Positions 9,126-16,308 of a stretch of DNA of 64,000 bases are shown here, in pieces. The notes beneath the pieces are model-generated. The model was not told where the DNA came from. It was given only the letters and a program-made list of their open reading frames with translations, and did no database searches. The position numbers and the translations under genes were made by a program. The stretch covers positions 310,001 through 374,000 of the forward strand of contig JADJRO010000003.1 of assembly GCA_016712145.1 (NCBI GenBank), in the 5' to 3' direction. This DNA is from Saprospiraceae bacterium (GTDB lineage Bacteria > Bacteroidota > Bacteroidia > Chitinophagales > Saprospiraceae). Numbering within the stretch: the first letter of the stretch is position 1; every line of letters starts with the position of its first letter.

Positions 9126-9812
9126 ATGAAATGGGGCTTTTATTATTTAATTAACATATTAGGACTGGTATCGATATGTGCACAGGACAAAGGGATCATA
9201 TACAGGGATGGGTCCAGCATCCTTCAGTTAAAAAATTCAACACTATTGGTTTGTCTGGAATCCAATCAAAACAAGCTACTCCATTATGAAAAAGCAGCAA
9301 ACGCGTCCGATTGCAATGCCAAATGTAAACAAAAAATAGCCGAAACCATTGCTGAAATAAAAACAAGCCGGGATCAATTTAATAAAGCATTTATTAAAGC
9401 CTTTAAAAACTATTATCGATTTAATCCGTATGCCTTTTGTTATGACAAAGATTTAGCGGATTTGAAAAAAAGTCGCTTTCAGGGAAATTATTTTCTGAAT
9501 GATTCATTGATTCTTGAAAATCAACAAAAAATCAATCCGGACAGCTTATTTATATTAATTAAAACCACCAGCCCAAATGGGGGATCGGAAGTTTGGATGT
9601 TTCAGACTTCGGATGGGGTATTATTGGAGCATGGGTTTCCATTCATCAATGAAAATAATTTCAAATCAAATTTAACTCGGATATCATCATCTGATCACAT
9701 TCAAAAGAATGTAAAAAATTGGTTGCGGCGTCTCAATAAAGATTTGTTTAAATTTTATAATAAAATTCAAATTAAAAATGCGGAAGCAGCTTTTGAATTT
9801 GAAAAAATGTAA
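9126..9812 (+). CDS. Secreted hypothetical protein
   Basis: I start at the ATG at 9126, which gives a 228-residue protein with a normal signal peptide (MKWGFYYLINILGLVSICAQ); the longer frame from 9060 would add 22 unlikely residues ahead of it. The mature part is hydrophilic, with a Cys pair in a helical segment (DCNAKCKQKIAETIAEI, about 63-80) and alternating strands (LNDSLILENQQKINPDSLFILIKTTSPNGGSEVWMFQ). I recognise no family. It is divergent from the Bat operon and is followed by an aagctaata-type word repeat. Confidence 0.65.
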   Translation: MKWGFYYLINILGLVSICAQDKGIIYRDGSSILQLKNSTLLVCLESNQNKLLHYEKAANASDCNAKCKQKIAETIAEIKTSRDQFNKAFIKAFKNYYRFNPYAFCYDKDLADLKKSRFQGNYFLNDSLILENQQKINPDSLFILIKTTSPNGGSEVWMFQTSDGVLLEHGFPFINENNFKSNLTRISSSDHIQKNVKNWLRRLNKDLFKFYNKIQIKNAEAAFEFEKM

Positions 9813-9815
9813 ATT

Positions 9816-9869
9816 GAGCTAATAAGCTAATAAGTTAACAAGTTAATAAGCTTAACAGCTAAATAGCTA
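9816..9869. repeat. Degenerate tandem repeat, aagctaata word
   Basis: The 63-bp gap between the stop at 9812 and the convergent gene at 9876 is filled by 9-11 bp near-copies of agctaataag / agttaataag / agctaaatag, five to six units. The same word recurs near 13360, 38897, 52336 and 61684. No hairpin strong enough for a terminator is seen. Confidence 0.7.
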
Positions 9870-9875
9870 CTTACT

Positions 9876-10943
9876 TTAAAAATTTCTCGTATATCCAATC
9901 AACAGCTGCTCAATAAAATTTACCCGTTTACCTATGCCTTTGAAGCCGCCGACTGCATTGGAATCGCTGATGCTGTTTCGTTTGTCATCATCGTAATAGA
10001 GGTCTCCGCGAAGGCTCAGATTGAGTCCTTTGAATAATTCAATGCCAATGCTATTGGTCCAGACCACATCGATGTTTTGTGGTTTATCCAAATAATCTGA
10101 AAACAAAGAAAGTTCTGTGTTGAAATTTAATTTTTCAAAATACGTATTGCTGTATCCACCTTTAGCCAATGCACCCAAAGCAAATTTGGAAGTTTTGTAT
10201 TCATTGGTACTACCATCCTTTAGTTTGGTTCCATGAATTCCTAGATTGGCAATATTTTGATCGCTTACGAATAGAATTTGTCCGGCAACAGGAGAAAGAA
10301 AAGCATAATATTTTTTTCCATGCGTGTATTTAACTCCTGGTGCCAAGGTAATTAAGGCAGGAGAAAATAGCTTGGAGACTAAATTTGTGTTGTATGGATT
10401 CACATGCAATTCTTTTAAATAAATTTTACTGCTTGCAGAATCTTGATGCGAAGAAAGTACTTGGGTACGCAAGCCCAAATCAAAAGAATATGCCCAGGGT
10501 GAAGCCTCACGGACTTGATAGGCAAAATTGCTGTTGAATGTTAATAGATCCAGTGCTTTTTCAAAGGGCAATTTATCATTTGAACCTGAAGCAATGGTTC
10601 CCGATCCGATGCGTTGGGTAGATAAACTAAACAACAGGTCATTAGACCAAGTGAATTTTGATTTTTTATATTGAAATTTATAGTTCACGGCACCACCCAA
10701 TCCCAGACGGTTTGAACCAGATCCTACGTATGGGTTGATGTTGAGTAATTGACCCAGGTCCAATCCAATGCCAGCTTTCTGATTCCAACCATCAGCAACT
10801 TCCATTTTCATGGATTCTTGCATTTTTTCCATTCGTTTTTTTTCCTGTTCAGCATTTTGTTCGCCGGTTTGGGCATAGGATGTCATTTGACTTGAAAAAA
10901 TGACAATAAAGATCATAACTAAAATAGGCGCATTGAATTTCAT
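9876..10943 (-). CDS. DUF3078 family outer-membrane protein
   Basis: I prefer the ATG at 10943 (MKFNAPILVMIFIVIFSSQMTSYAQ, signal peptide) over the one at 11009, giving 355 residues. After a short Glu/Met-rich helix the protein follows the DUF3078 pattern: GWNQKAGIGLDLGQLLNINPYVGSG, then NYKFQYKKSKFTWSNDLLFSL, EKALDLLTFNSNFAYQV and regular amphipathic strands to a C-terminal strand ending in F (EQLLIGYTRNF), as expected of a beta-barrel. The family is known in Bacteroidota but has no assigned function. It is convergent with the preceding gene and divergent from the M28 peptidase. Confidence 0.82.
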   Translation of the reverse strand: MKFNAPILVMIFIVIFSSQMTSYAQTGEQNAEQEKKRMEKMQESMKMEVADGWNQKAGIGLDLGQLLNINPYVGSGSNRLGLGGAVNYKFQYKKSKFTWSNDLLFSLSTQRIGSGTIASGSNDKLPFEKALDLLTFNSNFAYQVREASPWAYSFDLGLRTQVLSSHQDSASSKIYLKELHVNPYNTNLVSKLFSPALITLAPGVKYTHGKKYYAFLSPVAGQILFVSDQNIANLGIHGTKLKDGSTNEYKTSKFALGALAKGGYSNTYFEKLNFNTELSLFSDYLDKPQNIDVVWTNSIGIELFKGLNLSLRGDLYYDDDKRNSISDSNAVGGFKGIGKRVNFIEQLLIGYTRNF

Positions 10944-10995
10944 AAGAATTTGATTCGATTTGATGACTAAATGAATGAATGTAAACGGATTCTTG

Positions 10996-11003
10996 TAATT
11001 TTG
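10996..11003 (+). promoter_or_regulatory. Probable -7 box TAATTTTG for the M28 peptidase gene
   Basis: This matches the Bacteroidota -7 consensus TAnnTTTG and lies 52 bp upstream of the ATG at 11056. No clear -33 TTG element is seen at the right spacing, so the call is tentative. Confidence 0.4.
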
Positions 11004-11055
11004 GAACAAATTAGCAATTTGTAAACGTATTCATAAATTATAAAACAAAGAATCC

Positions 11056-12465
11056 ATGCTTCGGTTTAATATTAAAAGTGCTGTTTGTTTAGTGTTCATT
11101 TGTAATTCAGTGATTTGCTTTTCTGTTAAAGCGCAAAATAATAGAGAAGATTCTTTATTCATCAAAAAAATATATAATCAGGCACTTGAGGAGCAGATTG
11201 CTTATAAATGGTTGTATTATTTATCTGAAACGATTGGGCACCGCATAGCAGGATCGCCTCAAAATATGGCAGCCATTGAATTTACGCATCAAATTTTAGA
11301 CAGTATTGGTTGTACGAAAGTTTGGAAGCAGCCTTGTACTATTAATTATTGGTACCGGGGAACTCCGGAAGTCGTAGAAGTTATTAATCACCCTTTAGTG
11401 GGTACCAAAAAAATACATGCTTTGGCTTTGGGTAATTCTGCCGGAACTCCTGAAGTCGGAATGTCAGGAGATGTCATTGAGGTAAAAACCATTGAAGAAG
11501 TTAAAAAATTGGGAGACGCCCTAAAAGGTAAAATTGTGTTTTTCAACCGGGCGTTTCACGATGCCGATTTTCATACATTTACCAGTTATGGCTCTTGTGT
11601 AGATCAACGGGTTTTCGGACCCAATGCGGTTGCTAAATTTGGAGCAAAAGCATGTTTGGTTCGATCCATGACCGGTCGCAGAGATGACGTTCCACATACT
11701 GGAACCAGCATTTTTGATGAAGGCGTGGAGGCGATTCCATCATTGGCTATTTCCACCAGAGATGCAGATTTATTGAGTCAATGGCTTGCTGTAAGTCCAA
11801 CTCTAATTTATATCAAAACGAATTGTGAGCAAAGAGGCCCAAAACAAAGTTACAGCGTGATTGGTGAAATTAAAGGGAGTGTAAAACCGGAGGAAATTAT
11901 TGTAGTTGGAGGTCATTTGGATTCCTGGGATGTCGGTGGAGGAGCCCATGATGACGGAGCCGGTTGTGTTCATTCGATGGAAGTACTTCATTTATTTAGA
12001 AAATTGGGATACCAACCCAAACGAACCATTCGCTGTGTTTTATTTCAAAATGAAGAAAATGGCTTGGCAGGAGCGCGAACCTATGCACAAGTTTCAAACG
12101 ATAATAAAGAGTTTCATTTAGCAGCAATCGAGTCAGATGCTGGCGGATTTACGCCGCATGGATTTAGTTATGATGCAGATTCTACCGTCATGGTTAAATA
12201 TGAAAAAGCCTTAATGAAGTGGAAGGACTTGTTGTCAAAATTCGAACTCAAACTTCAAAGAGGCGGTTCCGGTGCCGATGTTGGCCAATTAAAAAGTCAA
12301 AAAGGCTTGTTACTTGGCTTAAGACCGGACTCTCAGCGCTATTTTGATTACCACCATACTGAAATTGATCGAATCGAAGCAGTACATCCCCGTGAATTGG
12401 CTTTGGGTTCAGCTGCCATGGCCAGTTTGGTTTATTTGATGGATAAATACGGGCTGGGTGATTGA
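11056..12465 (+). CDS. Secreted M28 family zinc metallopeptidase
   Basis: 469 residues. It has a signal peptide (about 1-26, ending VKAQ), a PA-like insert domain (about 110-260) and an M28 catalytic domain (about 275-465). The two-zinc ligands can be read: His and Asp in VVGGHLDSWDVGGGAHDDGAG, the catalytic/ligand Glu pair in QNEENG, Asp in ESDAGG, and the final His in DYHHTEID. The layout is that of plasma glutamate carboxypeptidase (carboxypeptidase Q)-like enzymes, which hydrolyse peptides outside the inner membrane. Its last 8 bp overlap the start of hpt, an unrelated gene, so they are probably co-transcribed. Confidence 0.93.
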   Translation: MLRFNIKSAVCLVFICNSVICFSVKAQNNREDSLFIKKIYNQALEEQIAYKWLYYLSETIGHRIAGSPQNMAAIEFTHQILDSIGCTKVWKQPCTINYWYRGTPEVVEVINHPLVGTKKIHALALGNSAGTPEVGMSGDVIEVKTIEEVKKLGDALKGKIVFFNRAFHDADFHTFTSYGSCVDQRVFGPNAVAKFGAKACLVRSMTGRRDDVPHTGTSIFDEGVEAIPSLAISTRDADLLSQWLAVSPTLIYIKTNCEQRGPKQSYSVIGEIKGSVKPEEIIVVGGHLDSWDVGGGAHDDGAGCVHSMEVLHLFRKLGYQPKRTIRCVLFQNEENGLAGARTYAQVSNDNKEFHLAAIESDAGGFTPHGFSYDADSTVMVKYEKALMKWKDLLSKFELKLQRGGSGADVGQLKSQKGLLLGLRPDSQRYFDYHHTEIDRIEAVHPRELALGSAAMASLVYLMDKYGLGD

Positions 12466-12997
12466 AATTCAATTAGTTGACAAAAAATTTCAGCTGTTTA
12501 TACCCAACGCCAGGATCCTTGACAAAATTGATGAGTTAGCCCAACAAATCAACAGAGCGTATTCCGGACAGCAACTTGAAATTCTTGTGTTGTTGGACGG
12601 AGCTAAAATGTTTGCCGATACCATTTTGCCACGATTAAAATTTAATTACAATGCACATTATCAGCAAGTTAAGTCATATCAAGGCATGCATTCAGGTGGA
12701 GCAATTCAGTTTGACAGGGAATTTTTAAACCAGTTTAAGGGTAAAAATTTGCTTATTTTAGAGGATATTGTTGATACTGGAAATACCTTAAAGCATTTGT
12801 CTACAGTTCTAATGGCTCAAAATCTGGAGCAGCTGGCGATCGCTACATTATTGTACAAACCCCGTCAAATGAAGCATTCAATCCCACTAAATTTCATTGG
12901 ATTTGAGATTGGACCTGAGTTTGTAGTCGGATTTGGAATGGATTACAATGAGTGCGGAAGGGAATTAAAAGATATTTATCATTTAAAAAGCCAATAA
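12458..12997 (+). CDS. hpt: Hypoxanthine phosphoribosyltransferase
   Basis: 179 residues, the normal length. It converts hypoxanthine (and usually guanine) plus PRPP to the nucleotide in purine salvage; cytoplasmic. The PRPP-binding loop is textbook (LLILEDIVDTGNTLKHL, about 102-118), with the upstream flexible loop (KSYQGMHSGG) and a C-terminal FVVGFGMDYNE segment. The start appears to be GTG at 12458, overlapping the M28 gene by 8 bp; it gives the expected N-terminus (IEIQLVDKKFQLFIPNARI). The tRNA-Gln gene follows. Confidence 0.93.
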   Translation: MIEIQLVDKKFQLFIPNARILDKIDELAQQINRAYSGQQLEILVLLDGAKMFADTILPRLKFNYNAHYQQVKSYQGMHSGGAIQFDREFLNQFKGKNLLILEDIVDTGNTLKHLSTVLMAQNLEQLAIATLLYKPRQMKHSIPLNFIGFEIGPEFVVGFGMDYNECGRELKDIYHLKSQ

Positions 12998-13024
12998 AGG
13001 CCTTTCCAATTTAATAAAACTGCT

Positions 13025-13032
13025 TATTTTTG
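13025..13032 (+). promoter_or_regulatory. -7 box TATTTTTG ahead of tRNA-Gln
   Basis: A perfect TAnnTTTG lies 16 bp before the first tRNA base, giving a predicted start about 9-10 bp upstream of the mature 5' end. Confidence 0.55.
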
Positions 13033-13048
13033 CCCTCCGTTTAGAAAT

Positions 13049-13119
13049 TGACCCATGGTGTAACGGTAGCACTAGTGATTTTGGTTCATTCAGTTAAGGT
13101 TCGAATCCTTATGGGTCAA
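13049..13119 (+). tRNA. tRNA-Gln (anticodon UUG)
   Basis: The cloverleaf was folded by hand. The acceptor stem TGACCCA pairs with TGGGTCA and the discriminator is A (13119). The anticodon arm AGTGA-TTTTGGT-TCATT shows TTG at the centre of the 7-base loop, hence Gln. The T-arm contains GGTTCGAATCC. The CCA end is not encoded. The last 14 bases of the gene are repeated twice downstream as part of a tandem element. Confidence 0.93.
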
Positions 13120-13336
13120 CAAAATTCGAACGCAGACGATGCAAAGCATGTCTGCGTGCCGACATCCAAAGAAACAATATAATTTTAAGAGCAAGCCCGC
13201 TTGGATCGTCGGCATCCTTATGGGTCAACAAAATTCGAACGCAGACGATGCAAAGCATGTCTGCGTGCCGACATCCAAAGCACAATTATTTATTTTAAAG
13301 GATACATTCTTGGATCGTCGGCATCCTTATGGGTCA
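13105..13336 (+). repeat. 109-bp tandem repeat seeded by the tRNA-Gln 3' end
   Basis: Units start at 13105 and 13214, with a truncated third at 13323. Each begins with the 14 bases of the tRNA 3' end (ATCCTTATGGGTCA). The first 67 bp of the two full units are identical (13105-13171 and 13214-13280); about 29 bp then differ freely, followed by a shared end (CTTGGATCGTCGGC). Each unit contains two hairpins: ACGCAGAC/GTCTGCGT around an ATGC-AAA-GCAT loop, and GCCGACATCCAA/TTGGATCGTCGGC flanking the variable part. It is a palindromic, REP-like element or footprints of small integrations at a tRNA end. Confidence 0.85.
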
Positions 13337-13633
13337 TCAATCCAGTAAACAAATAAAGATATTAAGCTAAATACCTTAACAGTTTAATAGCTTAATAAGC
13401 CAAATAGGAGTAACAGGAACCTGTAAAAACATCTTATAATTAGGTAATCAATTTTTTAAACTTCTCATTGACAGGAGTAAACACGACGTAAAAAAATTGA
13501 AAGTCTCGTCTTAAGAGTTTTTAGAGATCCCTAAAAAATGAACTTGCATTTTCAGTCATAAAGTACAATTTTTTATTCTTTTACAAGCATTAATTGTTAA
13601 AATATATGTATTTTTAATTTTTAATTATTAGAA
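13337..13633. other. Intergenic region with aagctaata word repeat
   Basis: 13360-13407 holds near-copies of attaagctaaat / agtttaatag / cttaataagc, the same word family as at 9816-9869. A 12-bp palindrome (ACAGGAACCTGT) lies near 13413, and a weak TTTTTAG/CTAAAAA hairpin near 13520. The last 100 bp are very AT-rich and should contain the toxin-antitoxin promoter. I see no gene. Confidence 0.55.
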
Positions 13634-13816
13634 ATGATTCGAAAGGAAAAAATAATTGCTGAATTAGAGCATTTGCCAGATCAGTTTCCCATTGAAGAAT
13701 TCATAGAAAAATTAATTTTTCTTGAAAAGCTTGATTTAAGGATTTCAGAATCTGAAAATGATCAGGTGATAGATGAAGAAGTGGTAAATAAGGAAATAGA
13801 AGGGTGGTTCAAATAA
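13634..13816 (+). CDS. Probable antitoxin of a type II toxin-antitoxin pair
   Basis: A 60-residue acidic protein, mostly helical, with no recognisable DNA-binding motif. It is called an antitoxin because of its size, its charge and its position directly upstream of, and overlapping by 13 bp, a ParE/RelE-fold toxin. Such small acidic helical proteins (addiction-module component type) wrap around the toxin and block it. The pairing is the main evidence; the sequence alone would not decide it. Confidence 0.75.
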   Translation: MIRKEKIIAELEHLPDQFPIEEFIEKLIFLEKLDLRISESENDQVIDEEVVNKEIEGWFK

Positions 13817-14100
13817 AATGGCTTAAATCGGCAAAACAAGATCTAAGTGAAATTTATACATACATTTCATATGACTCTAGTAAGTATGGAAAGTTGCAAC
13901 TTATAAAAATTCAAAATAAAATTAAGATCTTAAAAAAGAATATTATGATAGGAAAAGCTGTTCCTGAATTAAATAGACCAGATATCAGAGAATTAGTTGA
14001 AGGAAATTATCGAATCATTTATCGAGTTATTAATAGTTCATGCGTTCATATACTATTAATTCATCATTCAGCGCGTGACATCAGATCAAGAAAATTATAA
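13804..14100 (+). CDS. ParE/RelE-superfamily toxin
   Basis: 98 residues, the usual size. It shows the ParE-type pattern: an N-terminal strand VQIKWLKSAKQDLSEIYTYIS, two helices, then IRELVEGNYRIIYRVINSSCVHILLIHHSARDI; the GNYRIIYRV core and the final basic/His segment are typical of the ParE/RelE plasmid-stabilisation family. The start is GTG at 13804 inside the antitoxin gene. ParE poisons gyrase whereas RelE cleaves ribosome-bound mRNA; the pattern favours ParE but the target cannot be read from sequence. Confidence 0.82.
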   Translation: MVQIKWLKSAKQDLSEIYTYISYDSSKYGKLQLIKIQNKIKILKKNIMIGKAVPELNRPDIRELVEGNYRIIYRVINSSCVHILLIHHSARDIRSRKL

Positions 14101-14142
14101 AAAAAGGGATGCATTGTGCTTCCTGCCTTGAATATCCCCGAA

Positions 14143-14685
14143 TTATTTTTTATTTCGATAGCGCAACGTCATTCCATGATAAACCACATTTTGATTAAAC
14201 CATTCTTCATCGCTTAAGCCACTTTGGTTGTTAAGACGAATCAATGTATTATTAATTTCAATTTTTTTAATGTTAGCGCGTTTTAATTCTTCTGAAAAAT
14301 GTCCGGCAACAATGCCATCCAGATTTGTTAAATTGACTTTAAAAGGTTCTCCTTCAATATAGACATCCCCAATAAATTCATATCCTGCAGTTGGGTCAAT
14401 GCTGGAACTTAAGTCAACGATGAATTTGGAATTATCGCAAATGTTGTTTAAGGTGGCTTTATAAATAAAAATACTTTTGGATCCTGATACAGCATAACTT
14501 GTTTTATAGTCCGCACCATCAACCGTCATATCCAAAACTAAAAATTCTTGCCAGTTATGAGCATAGCAGTCAGCTAAAATTTCAGCATCACATTCATTGG
14601 TTCCATTGACATTGGTTTCTTCCTGGTCGCAGGAAGAGCCGATTGCTAGTATAAAAACAGGTAAAAGCAGTTTAAAAGTTTTCAT
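14143..14685 (-). CDS. Putative lipoprotein
   Basis: 180 residues. The signal MKTFKLLLPVFILAIGSSC ends in a lipobox-like IGSSC, so it is probably lipidated at Cys-19. The mature part has a further Cys pair (NECDAEILADC) and beta strands; no family recognised. It stands alone, convergent with the toxin gene and divergent from the TPR-CHAT gene. Confidence 0.65.
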   Translation of the reverse strand: MKTFKLLLPVFILAIGSSCDQEETNVNGTNECDAEILADCYAHNWQEFLVLDMTVDGADYKTSYAVSGSKSIFIYKATLNNICDNSKFIVDLSSSIDPTAGYEFIGDVYIEGEPFKVNLTNLDGIVAGHFSEELKRANIKKIEINNTLIRLNNQSGLSDEEWFNQNVVYHGMTLRYRNKK

Positions 14686-14931
14686 ATGCCGGATTCATTT
14701 ATTTTAAAAAGACAGTCGAATATAGCATGATTTTAGCAATTTTCAATTTTTATTTGACTTGGTATGAAAATTCGTCCTTTGGCTGGATTCATATCATGGT
14801 TGACCATAAATAGTAGCTAGTAGGCTTAATCATGTAAAATTAAAGAATTATTAAATGCTTCCTAGACGAGGCAAGCGCATTATTTTAACCCCAAAAACTG
14901 CCATTGTAGATAAATTATTTAATATTGTGTT

Positions 14932-16308
14932 ATGAATAAATTCCTAAGTAGTATTTTATTGTTTTTAACATTGCAAAATTTTGCACAGACAGTCGATACG
15001 TTTAAGATTCGCTTAGAAATTGATAGCCTTATTGAACTTAACCAATCATTCAGTAATACCAGAAAATTTGACCAGGCAATTGCAATCATTGAATTAGCAG
15101 AAAACAAAGCTTTGGAAACATTTGGTAAGTTTCATAGTATATATGTAGATTGTATATACAATCATGCAGCTACTCTTTATTCTATGCGCAAGTTGAGTAA
15201 AGCTGAAAATTTCTATTTATTATCAAAAGAAATTGTCGAAAAGTCAATGGAAGTTGAGAGTCCGCTTTACAGCAACATATTAAATAATTTAGGATTGATC
15301 TACTTGGATATGGGCCGATTTAAAGAAGCAGAAATGTTGCTTTTGAAAGCGAAAAATATACGTGAATCCAAATTAGGGAATCGAAGCAGCAAGTACATAG
15401 CAAGTCTCCAGAATCTGGCATACTTATATAGTGAAATGAATCGATATGATTTAGCACAAGCCTATTTTACAGAATCTTTAAAATTGCATGAAACAGCTTT
15501 TGGAAAGTTAAATTTGGAATACGCCGCCAATTTAAATAATCAGGCTTCTATGTATATGGATATGGGTCGCTACTTTGAAGCAGAAAAAATCTATTTAGAG
15601 GTGTTATCCATTTTTAAAATGATTAAAAAGGAGGATTCCAATGATTTCTGTATGACCTCCAATAACCTTGGAAATTTGTATAAAAAAATGGGCAGATATG
15701 AATCCAGTGAAAAATATTATCTGCTTGCAAAAAAGATCCGAGAGCAAATCAAAGAAACAGAAACCACTTCGTATGCAAATTCTTTAATCAACATCGGCAC
15801 CCTAAAAGCTGAAATTGGGCAATTGGAGAATGCAGAACCCTTTTTGCTCCAGGCAGAAAGCATTATTTCAAAAGCAATCGGTAAGGCAAATCCACAATAT
15901 GCAGGCTGCATTCGAAATTTGGGAATACTCTATAAAGGGTTAAATAACTATCCATTAGCGATGCAGTATTTTTTGGAAAGTAAAAAGATTATTGAAGATA
16001 AATTAGGAACTGAAAATTTGAATTATGCAAACGCAATTGCCAATTTGGCCGATATTTATATGAGATTATATCGGTTTGATTCTGCACAAATTTTGTATTC
16101 CAATTCCCTTGCAATTATTGAAAAGAAAAACAAGAGTAAAGGAAGTTTGGATTACATCAGAGGGTTATCCAATTTGGCTCTTTTGAAGGAAAAGATGGGA
16201 TTTACTAGTGAAGCTGAACAACTGTATCAAGAAGGAATTAATTTGTTTGAATCTACTTTTGGAGAGAATAGTTTAGACTTTGTTTCAATTTTTAAACCAT
16301 TTAAGTAA
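14932..16308 (+). CDS. TPR-CHAT protein, N-terminal part (frameshifted)
   Basis: 458 residues: a signal peptide (MNKFLSSILLFLTLQNFAQT) and about ten tetratricopeptide repeats of the 42-residue kinesin-light-chain type (YSNILNNLGLIYLDMGRFKEA, YAANLNNQASMYMDMGRYFEA, YANSLINIGTLKAEIGQLENA and so on). The frame ends abruptly after DFVSIFKPFK, while the next frame continues the same TPR array (LNHLSNLYWKIGRFEDA) into a CHAT protease domain. Reading four instead of five T at 16289-16293 fuses both into one protein of about 1,070 residues. This is therefore the N-terminal half of one gene interrupted by a one-base insertion or a consensus error. Confidence 0.85.
   Translation: MNKFLSSILLFLTLQNFAQTVDTFKIRLEIDSLIELNQSFSNTRKFDQAIAIIELAENKALETFGKFHSIYVDCIYNHAATLYSMRKLSKAENFYLLSKEIVEKSMEVESPLYSNILNNLGLIYLDMGRFKEAEMLLLKAKNIRESKLGNRSSKYIASLQNLAYLYSEMNRYDLAQAYFTESLKLHETAFGKLNLEYAANLNNQASMYMDMGRYFEAEKIYLEVLSIFKMIKKEDSNDFCMTSNNLGNLYKKMGRYESSEKYYLLAKKIREQIKETETTSYANSLINIGTLKAEIGQLENAEPFLLQAESIISKAIGKANPQYAGCIRNLGILYKGLNNYPLAMQYFLESKKIIEDKLGTENLNYANAIANLADIYMRLYRFDSAQILYSNSLAIIEKKNKSKGSLDYIRGLSNLALLKEKMGFTSEAEQLYQEGINLFESTFGENSLDFVSIFKPFK

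Noticed and set aside
13105..13336. Further tRNA-Gln copies
   Set aside because: Only the last 14 bases of the tRNA recur; no D-arm or anticodon arm is present.
13139..13348. Plus-strand frame of 69 codons over the tRNA-tail repeats
   Set aside because: It consists of two translations of the same DNA repeat and has no protein character.
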